Part shown: in pieces, positions 47,250 to 61,487 of the stretch | Position numbering within the stretch: the stretch's first letter is position 1 | Layout of the letters: each line of letters opens with the position of its first letter | Source: Arcuatula senhousia | Lineage: Eukaryota; Mollusca; Bivalvia; Mytilida; Mytilidae | DNA length: 64,000 nt | Assembly (NCBI GenBank): GCA_963971305.1 | Contig: OZ020305.1 | Coordinates: forward strand, 15,161,001 to 15,225,000 | Direction of reading: 5' to 3' | Position numbers and translations under genes: made by a program | Notes under the pieces: generated by a model | Databases searched by the model: none | The model's input: the letters and a program-made list of their open reading frames with translations, nothing else | Told to the model about the DNA's origin: nothing

Positions 47250-48571
47250 AGTTGTATTATAAAGCTAGCGTTTGTTTTATTCTTTTGCGTATTCAAGTGA
47301 AAATGATACTTTCCCTGAGAGTTAAACTACTTTATATACTGGATTCTCAGATGTCAAGATGACACGAAACGATTATCAAGAGATGAGTTTGACAGGACCG
47401 TTGTTTTCATAGCTTAAGTAGACCCAAGCTCTTTCCGTCGTTTAAAATGTACATTGCAAATGATTATCTCATAATGAGCTAATTACTTTAATTTAGGATT
47501 GGTGATTTGACTGAAGATTTTTATTTTGTATTTTATTTACATTTTTAGTTCAAAAATTGATTTTTCTAACTCTACGTCTTTTTTTTTATTTTTCAAGAAG
47601 GGGGCGATAATTCACAATATCTGGTAATAGATGACTTTGATATATATTGTATTCGTAGATTGGACGCAATGAACGTAATTCTGAAAATGGAATGGTAAAT
47701 GCTGATTTTTTATTATATTTTTTATTTGTTGCTATATTTGTAAATTTCAGTTGGAGGGGGGGGGGATAGCGACAATAAAAAAGGGGCGGTGCGGAGATTA
47801 CAGCTAGTCGTTGTTGTTTAATATAGTGCCCTTTTTATGTGCACATTTGTCTTATTTTGTTCGGTCGCGTGTGCTTTTAGCTTGCCGTTTGTGTGGTATT
47901 TCCTTGAGACTGAGTGAGTTTCATGATCAAATAAGCAGAAATTACTGAAGTTGTCCACGAAGCTTGTTGCTTTTGCAACTTGAGTACAAGAGCGGACGAA
48001 TATTCGGGTTTATGACTTTTTCTATTTTATAACAAAACTACCGCAAATGTTTCATTATGTTGAGGAAAATGTGTTTTGCAATGGTGTAAGGGGGGAAACA
48101 ACGCGCATGATTTGCACGAGCTTCATGTTTTCTTTACGATTGAAGCAACACAGCATACAACTTTGATCTGATTTTTGTTCAGAAGCTTCTCTGATGCAGT
48201 TGGTAAGTCACTGTTTATTGAAAAGCTAGCTATAGTTTTTTTATTTGCCATTTGAAGGATTTTTTTTAGTCCAGGTTTTACTGTATTTGCATTTTTGAAA
48301 ATGTATAGTGAAATCGGCATGGTTCGTTAACATGATTGGTTTGTTGCTTAATATGGTTAATTTGCAATAGTTGTCGGCGGCGAAAGTTGAGTAACATAAA
48401 TTGACTTTTACCTGAAAGAGAGATAGGGTCCGGTTAAAAATTCATTGTTTGTATACAAATAGTAAGATTCTTTTTGAAAAATTTTAGCGGCTCTTAAAAG
48501 AGCCCTTTTCACAGTCACATAAAGGACTGGGTCTTTGGCATTTGGATGTGCCTTGTTGAATTCATGGTTCT

Positions 48572-48865
48572 TTATTCTTCTTCGAATGGATTGAATTCTG
48601 GCTCTTGTCCGAATAGCTTGAATCTTAGGGTTTCTGCTTCTTTGTGCTTTTCTGTTGTATATTGGTAGTACATGTTGATGACGCCTTCAAGCACGACAAT
48701 TCTCATACGAAGTGGATATCTGAAACTTCGAATGTTATCTTTGACGGCTTTGTCATACTTGTTCTTCAAGTATTCCAGTTTGTCACTCAGAAGCAACATC
48801 TGTTGACAGGCTTTCTGGGTTCTGTTCTCTGCGTCTTGTAGCTTGGCATACATTGAGGAGTCCAT
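48572..48865 (-). CDS. Array gene copy 12
   Basis: Protein identical to copy 2. Stem-loop 48489-48504, TATA 48946-48954. Last unit with the GGGGGAGGG spacer form before the run of long G tracts. Confidence 0.8.
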   Translation of the reverse strand: MDSSMYAKLQDAENRTQKACQQMLLLSDKLEYLKNKYDKAVKDNIRSFRYPLRMRIVVLEGVINMYYQYTTEKHKEAETLRFKLFGQEPEFNPFEEE

Positions 48866-50185
48866 AGTTGTATTATAAAGCTAGCGTTTGTTTTATTCTT
48901 TTGCGTATTCAAGTGAAAATGATACTTTCCCTGAGAGTTAAACTACTTTATATACTGGATTCTCAGATGTCAAGATGACACGAAACGATTATCAAGAGAT
49001 GAGTTTGACAGGACCGTTGTTTTCATAGCTTAAGTAGACCCAAGCTCTTTCCGTCGTTTAAAATGTACATTGCAAATGATTATCTCATAATGAGCTAATT
49101 ACTTTAATTTAGGATTGGTGATTTGACTGAAGATTTTTATTTTGTATTTTATTTACATTTTTAGTTCAAAAATTGATTTTTCTAACTCTACGTCTTTTTT
49201 TTATTTTTCAAGAAGGGGGCGATAATTCACAATATCTGGTAATAGATGACTTTGATATATATTGTATTCGTAGATTGGACGCAATGAACGTAATTCTGAA
49301 AATGGAATGGTAAATGCTGATTTTTTATTATATTTTTTATTTGTTGCTATATTTGTAAATTTCAGTTGGAGGGGGAGGGATAGCGACAATAAAAAAGGGG
49401 CGGTGCGGAGATTACAGCTAGTCGTTGTTGTTTAATATAGTGCCCTTTTTATGTGCACATTTGTCTTATTTTGTTCGGTCGCGTGTGCTTTTAGCTTGCC
49501 GTTTGTGTGGTATTTCCTTGAGACTGAGTGAGTTTCATGATCAAATAAGCAGAAATTACTGAAGTTGTCCACGAAGCTTGTTGCTTTTGCAACTTGAGTA
49601 CAAGAGCGGACGAATATTCGGGTTTATGACTTTTTCTATTTTATAACAAAACTACCGCAAATGTTTCATTATGTTGAGGAAAATGTGTTTTGCAATGGTG
49701 TAAGGGGGGAAACAACGCGCATGATTTGCACGAGCTTCATGTTTTCTTTACGATTGAAGCAACACAGCATACAACTTTGATCTGATTTTTGTTCAGAAGC
49801 TTCTCTGATGCAGTTGGTAAGTCACTGTTTATTGAAAAGCTAGCTATAGTTTTTTTATTTGCCATTTGAAGGATTTTTTTTAGTCCAGGTTTTACTGTAT
49901 TTGCATTTTTGAAAATGTATAGTGAAATCGGCATGGTTCGTTAACATGATTGGTTTGTTGCTTAATATGGTTAATTTGCAATAGTTGTCGGCGGCGAAAG
50001 TTGAGTAACATAAATTGACTTTTACCTGAAAGAGAGATAGGGTCCGGTTAAAAATTCATTGTTTGTATACAAATAGTAAGATTCTTTTTGAAAAATTTTA
50101 GCGGCTCTTAAAAGAGCCCTTTTCACAGTCACATAAAGGACTGGGTCTTTGGCATTTGGATGTGCCTTGTTGAATTCATGGTTCT

Positions 50186-50479
50186 TTATTCTTCTTCGAA
50201 TGGATTGAATTCTGGCTCTTGTCCGAATAGCTTGAATCTTAGGGTTTCTGCTTCTTTGTGCTTTTCTGTTGTATATTGGTAGTACATGTTGATGACGCCT
50301 TCAAGCACGACAATTCTCATACGAAGTGGATATCTGAAACTTCGAATGTTATCTTTGACGGCTTTGTCATACTTGTTCTTCAAGTATTCCAGTTTGTCAC
50401 TCAGAAGCAACATCTGTTGACAGGCTTTCTGGGTTCTGTTCTCTGCGTCTTGTAGCTTGGCATACATTGAGGAGTCCAT
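50186..50479 (-). CDS. Array gene copy 13
   Basis: Protein identical to copy 2. Stem-loop 50103-50118, TATA 50560-50568. The upstream spacer has a 12-G run (50985-50996) and is the first to carry the CATTTAAAGG variant. Confidence 0.8.
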   Translation of the reverse strand: MDSSMYAKLQDAENRTQKACQQMLLLSDKLEYLKNKYDKAVKDNIRSFRYPLRMRIVVLEGVINMYYQYTTEKHKEAETLRFKLFGQEPEFNPFEEE

Positions 50480-51802
50480 AGTTGTATTATAAAGCTAGCG
50501 TTTGTTTTATTCTTTTGCGTATTCAAGTGAAAATGATACTTTCCCTGAGAGTTAAACTACTTTATATACTGGATTCTCAGATGTCAAGATGACACGAAAC
50601 GATTATCAAGAGATGAGTTTGACAGGACCGTTGTTTTCATAGCTTAAGTAGACCCAAGCTCTTTCCGTCGTTTAAAATGTACATTGCAAATGATTATCTC
50701 ATAATGAGCTAATTACTTTAATTTAGGATTGGTGATTTGACTGAAGATTTTTATTTTGTATTTTATTTACATTTTTAGTTCAAAAATTGATTTTTCTAAC
50801 TCTACGTCTTTTTTTTATTTTTCAAGAAGGGGGCGATAATTCACAATATCTGGTAATAGATGACTTTGATATATATTGTATTCGTAGATTGGACGCAATG
50901 AACGTAATTCTGAAAATGGAATGGTAAATGCTGATTTTTTATTATATTTTTTATTTGTTGCTATATTTGTAAATTTCAGTTGGAGGGGGGGGGGGGATAG
51001 CGACAATAAAAAAGGGGCGGTGCGGAGATTACAGCTAGTCGTTGTTGTTTAATATAGTGCCCTTTTTATGTGCACATTTGTCTTATTTTGTTCGGTCGCG
51101 TGTGCTTTTAGCTTGCCGTTTGTGTGGTATTTCCTTGAGACTGAGTGAGTTTCATGATCAAATAAGCAGAAATTACTGAAGTTGTCCACGAAGCTTGTTG
51201 CTTTTGCAACTTGAGTACAAGAGCGGACGAATATTCGGGTTTATGACTTTTTCTATTTTATAACAAAACTACCGCAAATGTTTCATTATGTTGAGGAAAA
51301 TGTGTTTTGCAATGGTGTAAGGGGGGAAACAACGCGCATGATTTGCACGAGCTTCATGTTTTCTTTACGATTGAAGCAACACAGCATACAACTTTGATCT
51401 GATTTTTGTTCAGAAGCTTCTCTGATGCAGTTGGTAAGTCACTGTTTATTGAAAAGCTAGCTATAGTTTTTTTATTTGCCATTTAAAGGATTTTTTTTAG
51501 TCCAGGTTTTACTGTATTTGCATTTTTGAAAATGTATAGTGAAATCGGCATGGTTCGTTAACATGATTGGTTTGTTGCTTAATATGGTTAATTTGCAATA
51601 GTTGTCGGCGGCGAAAGTTGAGTAACATAAATTGACTTTTACCTGAAAGAGAGATAGGGTCCGGTTAAAAATTCATTGTTTGTATACAAATAGTAAGATT
51701 CTTTTTGAAAAATTTTAGCGGCTCTTAAAAGAGCCCTTTTCACAGTCACATAAAGGACTGGGTCTTTGGCATTTGGATGTGCCTTGTTGAATTCATGGTT
51801 CT

Positions 51803-52097
51803 TTATTCTTCTTCGAATGGATTGAATTCTGGCTCTTGTCCGAATAGCTTGAATCTTAGGGTTTCTGCTTCTTTGTGCTTTTCTGTTGTATATTGGTAGT
51901 ACATGTTGATGACGCCTTCAAGCACGACCAATTCTCATACGAAGTGGATATCTGAAACTTCGAATGTTATCTTTGACGGCTTTGTCATACTTGTTCTTCA
52001 AGTATTCCAGTTTGTCACTCAGAAGCAACATCTGTTGACAGGCTTTCTGGGTTCTGTTCTCTGCGTCTTGTAGCTTGGCATACATTGAGGAGTCCAT
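51803..52097 (-). pseudogene. Array gene copy 14, frameshifted
   Basis: One extra base (CACGACCAATT instead of CACGACAATT, about 51928-51929) shifts the frame at about codon 56-57, so the second helix and the acidic tail are lost. The start codon, TATA box (52178-52186) and stem-loop (51720-51735) are intact. It is the only broken copy among 21; a sequencing or assembly error is possible. Confidence 0.75.
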
Positions 52098-53420
52098 AGT
52101 TGTATTATAAAGCTAGCGTTTGTTTTATTCTTTTGCGTATTCAAGTGAAAATGATACTTTCCCTGAGAGTTAAACTACTTTATATACTGGATTCTCAGAT
52201 GTCAAGATGACACGAAACGATTATCAAGAGATGAGTTTGACAGGACCGTTGTTTTCATAGCTTAAGTAGACCCAAGCTCTTTCCGTCGTTTAAAATGTAC
52301 ATTGCAAATGATTATCTCATAATGAGCTAATTACTTTAATTTAGGATTGGTGATTTGACTGAAGATTTTTATTTTGTATTTTATTTACATTTTTAGTTCA
52401 AAAATTGATTTTTCTAACTCTACGTCTTTTTTTTATTTTTCAAGAAGGGGGCGATAATTCACAATATCTGGTAATAGATGACTTTGATATATATTGTATT
52501 CGTAGATTGGACGCAATGAACGTAATTCTGAAAATGGAATGGTAAATGCTGATTTTTTATTATATTTTTTATTTGTTGCTATATTTGTAAATTTCAGTTG
52601 GAGGGGGGGGGGGGATAGCGACAATAAAAAAGGGGCGGTGCGGAGATTACAGCTAGTCGTTGTTGTTTAATATAGTGCCCTTTTTATGTGCACATTTGTC
52701 TTATTTTGTTCGGTCGCGTGTGCTTTTAGCTTGCCGTTTGTGTGGTATTTCCTTGAGACTGAGTGAGTTTCATGATCAAATAAGCAGAAATTACTGAAGT
52801 TGTCCACGAAGCTTGTTGCTTTTGCAACTTGAGTACAAGAGCGGACGAATATTCGGGTTTATGACTTTTTCTATTTTATAACAAAACTACCGCAAATGTT
52901 TCATTATGTTGAGGAAAATGTGTTTTGCAATGGTGTAAGGGGGGAAACAACGCGCATGATTTGCACGAGCTTCATGTTTTCTTTACGATTGAAGCAACAC
53001 AGCATACAACTTTGATCTGATTTTTGTTCAGAAGCTTCTCTGATGCAGTTGGTAAGTCACTGTTTATTGAAAAGCTAGCTATAGTTTTTTTATTTGCCAT
53101 TTAAAGGATTTTTTTTAGTCCAGGTTTTACTGTATTTGCATTTTTGAAAATGTATAGTGAAATCGGCATGGTTCGTTAACATGATTGGTTTGTTGCTTAA
53201 TATGGTTAATTTGCAATAGTTGTCGGCGGCGAAAGTTGAGTAACATAAATTGACTTTTACCTGAAAGAGAGATAGGGTCCGGTTAAAAATTCATTGTTTG
53301 TATACAAATAGTAAGATTCTTTTTGAAAAATTTTAGCGGCTCTTAAAAGAGCCCTTTTCACAGTCACATAAAGGACTGGGTCTTTGGCATTTGGATGTGC
53401 CTTGTTGAATTCATGGTTCT

Positions 53421-53714
53421 TTATTCTTCTTCGAATGGATTGAATTCTGGCTCTTGTCCGAATAGCTTGAATCTTAGGGTTTCTGCTTCTTTGTGCTTTT
53501 CTGTTGTATATTGGTAGTACATGTTGATGACGCCTTCAAGCACGACAATTCTCATACGAAGTGGATATCTGAAACTTCGAATGTTATCTTTGACGGCTTT
53601 GTCATACTTGTTCTTCAAGTATTCCAGTTTGTCACTCAGAAGCAACATCTGTTGACAGGCTTTCTGGGTTCTGTTCTCTGCGTCTTGTAGCTTGGCATAC
53701 ATTGAGGAGTCCAT
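53421..53714 (-). CDS. Array gene copy 15
   Basis: Protein identical to copy 2. Stem-loop 53338-53353, TATA 53795-53803. Confidence 0.8.
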   Translation of the reverse strand: MDSSMYAKLQDAENRTQKACQQMLLLSDKLEYLKNKYDKAVKDNIRSFRYPLRMRIVVLEGVINMYYQYTTEKHKEAETLRFKLFGQEPEFNPFEEE

Positions 53715-55037
53715 AGTTGTATTATAAAGCTAGCGTTTGTTTTATTCTTTTGCGTATTCAAGTGAAAATGATACTTTCCCTGAGAGTTAAACTACTTTAT
53801 ATACTGGATTCTCAGATGTCAAGATGACACGAAACGATTATCAAGAGATGAGTTTGACAGGACCGTTGTTTTCATAGCTTAAGTAGACCCAAGCTCTTTC
53901 CGTCGTTTAAAATGTACATTGCAAATGATTATCTCATAATGAGCTAATTACTTTAATTTAGGATTGGTGATTTGACTGAAGATTTTTATTTTGTATTTTA
54001 TTTACATTTTTAGTTCAAAAATTGATTTTTCTAACTCTACGTCTTTTTTTTATTTTTCAAGAAGGGGGCGATAATTCACAATATCTGGTAATAGATGACT
54101 TTGATATATATTGTATTCGTAGATTGGACGCAATGAACGTAATTCTGAAAATGGAATGGTAAATGCTGATTTTTTATTATATTTTTTATTTGTTGCTATA
54201 TTTGTAAATTTCAGTTGGAGGGGGGGGGGGGATAGCGACAATAAAAAAGGGGCGGTGCGGAGATTACAGCTAGTCGTTGTTGTTTAATATAGTGCCCTTT
54301 TTATGTGCACATTTGTCTTATTTTGTTCGGTCGCGTGTGCTTTTAGCTTGCCGTTTGTGTGGTATTTCCTTGAGACTGAGTGAGTTTCATGATCAAATAA
54401 GCAGAAATTACTGAAGTTGTCCACGAAGCTTGTTGCTTTTGCAACTTGAGTACAAGAGCGGACGAATATTCGGGTTTATGACTTTTTCTATTTTATAACA
54501 AAACTACCGCAAATGTTTCATTATGTTGAGGAAAATGTGTTTTGCAATGGTGTAAGGGGGGAAACAACGCGCATGATTTGCACGAGCTTCATGTTTTCTT
54601 TACGATTGAAGCAACACAGCATACAACTTTGATCTGATTTTTGTTCAGAAGCTTCTCTGATGCAGTTGGTAAGTCACTGTTTATTGAAAAGCTAGCTATA
54701 GTTTTTTTATTTGCCATTTAAAGGATTTTTTTTAGTCCAGGTTTTACTGTATTTGCATTTTTGAAAATGTATAGTGAAATCGGCATGGTTCGTTAACATG
54801 ATTGGTTTGTTGCTTAATATGGTTAATTTGCAATAGTTGTCGGCGGCGAAAGTTGAGTAACATAAATTGACTTTTACCTGAAAGAGAGATAGGGTCCGGT
54901 TAAAAATTCATTGTTTGTATACAAATAGTAAGATTCTTTTTGAAAAATTTTAGCGGCTCTTAAAAGAGCCCTTTTCACAGTCACATAAAGGACTGGGTCT
55001 TTGGCATTTGGATGTGCCTTGTTGAATTCATGGTTCT

Positions 55038-55331
55038 TTATTCTTCTTCGAATGGATTGAATTCTGGCTCTTGTCCGAATAGCTTGAATCTTAGGGTTTC
55101 TGCTTCTTTGTGCTTTTCTGTTGTATATTGGTAGTACATGTTGATGACGCCTTCAAGCACGACAATTCTCATACGAAGTGGATATCTGAAACTTCGAATG
55201 TTATCTTTGACGGCTTTGTCATACTTGTTCTTCAAGTATTCCAGTTTGTCACTCAGAAGCAACATCTGTTGACAGGCTTTCTGGGTTCTGTTCTCTGCGT
55301 CTTGTAGCTTGGCATACATTGAGGAGTCCAT
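55038..55331 (-). CDS. Array gene copy 16
   Basis: Protein identical to copy 2. Stem-loop 54955-54970, TATA 55412-55420. Confidence 0.8.
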   Translation of the reverse strand: MDSSMYAKLQDAENRTQKACQQMLLLSDKLEYLKNKYDKAVKDNIRSFRYPLRMRIVVLEGVINMYYQYTTEKHKEAETLRFKLFGQEPEFNPFEEE

Positions 55332-56652
55332 AGTTGTATTATAAAGCTAGCGTTTGTTTTATTCTTTTGCGTATTCAAGTGAAAATGATACTTTCCCTGA
55401 GAGTTAAACTACTTTATATACTGGATTCTCAGATGTCAAGATGACACGAAACGATTATCAAGAGATGAGTTTGACAGGACCGTTGTTTTCATAGCTTAAG
55501 TAGACCCAAGCTCTTTCCGTCGTTTAAAATGTACATTGCAAATGATTATCTCATAATGAGCTAATTACTTTAATTTAGGATTGGTGATTTGACTGAAGAT
55601 TTTTATTTTGTATTTTATTTACATTTTTAGTTCAAAAATTGATTTTTCTAACTCTACGTCTTTTTTTTATTTTTCAAGAAGGGGGCGATAATTCACAATA
55701 TCTGGTAATAGATGACTTTGATATATATTGTATTCGTAGATTGGACGCAATGAACGTAATTCTGAAAATGGAATGGTAAATGCTGATTTTTTATTATATT
55801 TTTTATTTGTTGCTATATTTGTAAATTTCAGTTGGAGGGGGGGGGGATAGCGACAATAAAAAAGGGGCGGTGCGGAGATTACAGCTAGTCGTTGTTGTTT
55901 AATATAGTGCCCTTTTTATGTGCACATTTGTCTTATTTTGTTCGGTCGCGTGTGCTTTTAGCTTGCCGTTTGTGTGGTATTTCCTTGAGACTGAGTGAGT
56001 TTCATGATCAAATAAGCAGAAATTACTGAAGTTGTCCACGAAGCTTGTTGCTTTTGCAACTTGAGTACAAGAGCGGACGAATATTCGGGTTTATGACTTT
56101 TTCTATTTTATAACAAAACTACCGCAAATGTTTCATTATGTTGAGGAAAATGTGTTTTGCAATGGTGTAAGGGGGGAAACAACGCGCATGATTTGCACGA
56201 GCTTCATGTTTTCTTTACGATTGAAGCAACACAGCATACAACTTTGATCTGATTTTTGTTCAGAAGCTTCTCTGATGCAGTTGGTAAGTCACTGTTTATT
56301 GAAAAGCTAGCTATAGTTTTTTTATTTGCCATTTAAAGGATTTTTTTTAGTCCAGGTTTTACTGTATTTGCATTTTTGAAAATGTATAGTGAAATCGGCA
56401 TGGTTCGTTAACATGATTGGTTTGTTGCTTAATATGGTTAATTTGCAATAGTTGTCGGCGGCGAAAGTTGAGTAACATAAATTGACTTTTACCTGAAAGA
56501 GAGATAGGGTCCGGTTAAAAATTCATTGTTTGTATACAAATAGTAAGATTCTTTTTGAAAAATTTTAGCGGCTCTTAAAAGAGCCCTTTTCACAGTCACA
56601 TAAAGGACTGGGTCTTTGGCATTTGGATGTGCCTTGTTGAATTCATGGTTCT

Positions 56653-56946
56653 TTATTCTTCTTCGAATGGATTGAATTCTGGCTCTTGTCCGAATAGCTT
56701 GAATCTTAGGGTTTCTGCTTCTTTGTGCTTTTCTGTTGTATATTGGTAGTACATGTTGATGACGCCTTCAAGCACGACAATTCTCATACGAAGTGGATAT
56801 CTGAAACTTCGAATGTTATCTTTGACGGCTTTGTCATACTTGTTCTTCAAGTATTCCAGTTTGTCACTCAGAAGCAACATCTGTTGACAGGCTTTCTGGG
56901 TTCTGTTCTCTGCGTCTTGTAGCTTGGCATACATTGAGGAGTCCAT
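56653..56946 (-). CDS. Array gene copy 17
   Basis: Protein identical to copy 2. Stem-loop 56570-56585, TATA 57027-57035. Confidence 0.8.
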   Translation of the reverse strand: MDSSMYAKLQDAENRTQKACQQMLLLSDKLEYLKNKYDKAVKDNIRSFRYPLRMRIVVLEGVINMYYQYTTEKHKEAETLRFKLFGQEPEFNPFEEE

Positions 56947-58268
56947 AGTTGTATTATAAAGCTAGCGTTTGTTTTATTCTTTTGCGTATTCAAGTGAAAA
57001 TGATACTTTCCCTGAGAGTTAAACTACTTTATATACTGGATTCTCAGATGTCAAGATGACACGAAACGATTATCAAGAGATGAGTTTGACAGGACCGTTG
57101 TTTTCATAGCTTAAGTAGACCCAAGCTCTTTCCGTCGTTTAAAATGTACATTGCAAATGATTATCTCATAATGAGCTAATTACTTTAATTTAGGATTGGT
57201 GATTTGACTGAAGATTTTTATTTTGTATTTTATTTACATTTTTAGTTCAAAAATTGATTTTTCTAACTCTACGTCTTTTTTTTATTTTTCAAGAAGGGGG
57301 CGATAATTCACAATATCTGGTAATAGATGACTTTGATATATATTGTATTCGTAGATTGGACGCAATGAACGTAATTCTGAAAATGGAATGGTAAATGCTG
57401 ATTTTTTATTATATTTTTTATTTGTTGCTATATTTGTAAATTTCAGTTGGAGGGGGGGGGGGATAGCGACAATAAAAAAGGGGCGGTGCGGAGATTACAG
57501 CTAGTCGTTGTTGTTTAATATAGTGCCCTTTTTATGTGCACATTTGTCTTATTTTGTTCGGTCGCGTGTGCTTTTAGCTTGCCGTTTGTGTGGTATTTCC
57601 TTGAGACTGAGTGAGTTTCATGATCAAATAAGCAGAAATTACTGAAGTTGTCCACGAAGCTTGTTGCTTTTGCAACTTGAGTACAAGAGCGGACGAATAT
57701 TCGGGTTTATGACTTTTTCTATTTTATAACAAAACTACCGCAAATGTTTCATTATGTTGAGGAAAATGTGTTTTGCAATGGTGTAAGGGGGGAAACAACG
57801 CGCATGATTTGCACGAGCTTCATGTTTTCTTTACGATTGAAGCAACACAGCATACAACTTTGATCTGATTTTTGTTCAGAAGCTTCTCTGATGCAGTTGG
57901 TAAGTCACTGTTTATTGAAAAGCTAGCTATAGTTTTTTTATTTGCCATTTAAAGGATTTTTTTTAGTCCAGGTTTTACTGTATTTGCATTTTTGAAAATG
58001 TATAGTGAAATCGGCATGGTTCGTTAACATGATTGGTTTGTTGCTTAATATGGTTAATTTGCAATAGTTGTCGGCGGCGAAAGTTGAGTAACATAAATTG
58101 ACTTTTACCTGAAAGAGAGATAGGGTCCGGTTAAAAATTCATTGTTTGTATACAAATAGTAAGATTCTTTTTGAAAAATTTTAGCGGCTCTTAAAAGAGC
58201 CCTTTTCACAGTCACATAAAGGACTGGGTCTTTGGCATTTGGATGTGCCTTGTTGAATTCATGGTTCT

Positions 58269-58562
58269 TTATTCTTCTTCGAATGGATTGAATTCTGGCT
58301 CTTGTCCGAATAGCTTGAATCTTAGGGTTTCTGCTTCTTTGTGCTTTTCTGTTGTATATTGGTAGTACATGTTGATGACGCCTTCAAGCACGACAATTCT
58401 CATACGAAGTGGATATCTGAAACTTCGAATGTTATCTTTGACGGCTTTGTCATACTTGTTCTTCAAGTATTCCAGTTTGTCACTCAGAAGCAACATCTGT
58501 TGACAGGCTTTCTGGGTTCTGTTCTCTGCGTCTTGTAGCTTGGCATACATTGAGGAGTCCAT
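58269..58562 (-). CDS. Array gene copy 18
   Basis: Protein identical to copy 2. Stem-loop 58186-58201, TATA 58643-58651. Its upstream spacer has the 12-base deletion near 58943, making this the shortest unit (1603 bases). Confidence 0.8.
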   Translation of the reverse strand: MDSSMYAKLQDAENRTQKACQQMLLLSDKLEYLKNKYDKAVKDNIRSFRYPLRMRIVVLEGVINMYYQYTTEKHKEAETLRFKLFGQEPEFNPFEEE

Positions 58563-59871
58563 AGTTGTATTATAAAGCTAGCGTTTGTTTTATTCTTTTG
58601 CGTATTCAAGTGAAAATGATACTTTCCCTGAGAGTTAAACTACTTTATATACTGGATTCTCAGATGTCAAGATGACACGAAACGATTATCAAGAGATGAG
58701 TTTGACAGGACCGTTGTTTTCATAGCTTAAGTAGACCCAAGCTCTTTCCGTCGTTTAAAATGTACATTGCAAATGATTATCTCATAATGAGCTAATTACT
58801 TTAATTTAGGATTGGTGATTTGACTGAAGATTTTTATTTTGTATTTTATTTACATTTTTAGTTCAAAAATTGATTTTTCTAACTCTACGTCTTTTTTTTA
58901 TTTTTCAAGAAGGGGGCGATAATTCACAATATCTGGTAATAGATATTGTATTCGTAGATTGGACGCAATGAACGTAATTCTGAAAATGGAATGGTAAATG
59001 CTGATTTTTTTATTATATTTTTTATTTGTTGCTATATTTGTAAATTTCAGTTGGAGGGGGGAGGGATAGCGACAATAAAAAAGGGGCGGTGCGGAGATTA
59101 CAGCTAGTCGTTGTTGTTTAATATAGTGCCCTTTTTATGTGCACATTTGTCTTATTTTGTTCGGTCGCGTGTGCTTTTAGCTTGCCGTTTGTGTGGTATT
59201 TCCTTGAGACTGAGTGAGTTTCATGATCAAATAAGCAGAAATTACTGAAGTTGTCCACGAAGCTTGTTGCTTTTGCAACTTGAGTACAAGAGCGGACGAA
59301 TATTCGGGTTTATGACTTTTTCTATTTTATAACAAAACTACCGCAAATGTTTCATTATGTTGAGGAAAATGTGTTTTGCAATGGTGTAAGGGGGGAAACA
59401 ACGCGCATGATTTGCACGAGCTTCATGTTTTCTTTACGATTGAAGCAACACAGCATACAACTTTGATCTGATTTTTGTTCAGAAGCTTCTCTGATGCAGT
59501 TGGTAAGTCACTGTTTATTGAAAAGCTAGCTATAGTTTTTTTATTTGCCATTTAAAGGATTTTTTTTAGTCCAGGTTTTACTGTATTTGCATTTTTGAAA
59601 ATGTATAGTGAAATCGGCATGGTTCGTTAACATGATTGGTTTGTTGCTTAATATGGTTAATTTGCAATAGTTGTCGGCGGCGAAAGTTGAGTAACATAAA
59701 TTGACTTTTACCTGAAAGAGAGATAGGGTCCGGTTAAAAATTCATTGTTTGTATACAAATAGTAAGATTCTTTTTGAAAAATTTTAGCGGCTCTTAAAAG
59801 AGCCCTTTTCACAGTCACATAAAGGACTGGGTCTTTGGCATTTGGATGTGCCTTGTTGAATTCATGGTTCT

Positions 59872-60165
59872 TTATTCTTCTTCGAATGGATTGAATTCTG
59901 GCTCTTGTCCGAATAGCTTGAATCTTAGGGTTTCTGCTTCTTTGTGCTTTTCTGTTGTATATTGGTAGTACATGTTGATGACGCCTTCAAGCACGACAAT
60001 TCTCATACGAAGTGGATATCTGAAACTTCGAATGTTATCTTTGACGGCTTTGTCATACTTGTTCTTCAAGTATTCCAGTTTGTCACTCAGAAGCAACATC
60101 TGTTGACAGGCTTTCTGGGTTCTGTTCTCTGCGTCTTGTAGCTTGGCATACATTGAGGAGTCCAT
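59872..60165 (-). CDS. Array gene copy 19
   Basis: Protein identical to copy 2. Stem-loop 59789-59804, TATA 60246-60254. Confidence 0.8.
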   Translation of the reverse strand: MDSSMYAKLQDAENRTQKACQQMLLLSDKLEYLKNKYDKAVKDNIRSFRYPLRMRIVVLEGVINMYYQYTTEKHKEAETLRFKLFGQEPEFNPFEEE

Positions 60166-61487
60166 AGTTGTATTATAAAGCTAGCGTTTGTTTTATTCTT
60201 TTGCGTATTCAAGTGAAAATGATACTTTCCCTGAGAGTTAAACTACTTTATATACTGGATTCTCAGATGTCAAGATGACACGAAACGATTATCAAGAGAT
60301 GAGTTTGACAGGACCGTTGTTTTCATAGCTTAAGTAGACCCAAGCTCTTTCCGTCGTTTAAAATGTACATTGCAAATGATTATCTCATAATGAGCTAATT
60401 ACTTTAATTTAGGATTGGTGATTTGACTGAAGATTTTTATTTTGTATTTTATTTACATTTTTAGTTCAAAAATTGATTTTTCTAACTCTACGTCTTTTTT
60501 TTATTTTTCAAGAAGGGGGCGATAATTCACAATATCTGGTAATAGATGACTTTGATATATATTGTATTCGTAGATTGGACGCAATGAACGTAATTCTGAA
60601 AATGGAATGGTAAATGCTGATTTTTTATTATATTTTTTATTTGTTGCTATATTTGTAAATTTCAGTTGGAGGGGGGGGGGGATAGCGACAATAAAAAAGG
60701 GGCGGTGCGGAGATTACAGCTAGTCGTTGTTGTTTAATATAGTGCCCTTTTTATGTGCACATTTGTCTTATTTTGTTCGGTCGCGTGTGCTTTTAGCTTG
60801 CCGTTTGTGTGGTATTTCCTTGAGACTGAGTGAGTTTCATGATCAAATAAGCAGAAATTACTGAAGTTGTCCACGAAGCTTGTTGCTTTTGCAACTTGAG
60901 TACAAGAGCGGACGAATATTCGGGTTTATGACTTTTTCTATTTTATAACAAAACTACCGCAAATGTTTCATTATGTTGAGGAAAATGTGTTTTGCAATGG
61001 TGTAAGGGGGGAAACAACGCGCATGATTTGCACGAGCTTCATGTTTTCTTTACGATTGAAGCAACACAGCATACAACTTTGATCTGATTTTTGTTCAGAA
61101 GCTTCTCTGATGCAGTTGGTAAGTCACTGTTTATTGAAAAGCTAGCTATAGTTTTTTTATTTGCCATTTAAAGGATTTTTTTTAGTCCAGGTTTTACTGT
61201 ATTTGCATTTTTGAAAATGTATAGTGAAATCGGCATGGTTCGTTAACATGATTGGTTTGTTGCTTAATATGGTTAATTTGCAATAGTTGTCGGCGGCGAA
61301 AGTTGAGTAACATAAATTGACTTTTACCTGAAAGAGAGATAGGGTCCGGTTAAAAATTCATTGTTTGTATACAAATAGTAAGATTCTTTTTGAAAAATTT
61401 TAGCGGCTCTTAAAAGAGCCCTTTTCACAGTCACATAAAGGACTGGGTCTTTGGCATTTGGATGTGCCTTGTTGAATTCATGGTTCT

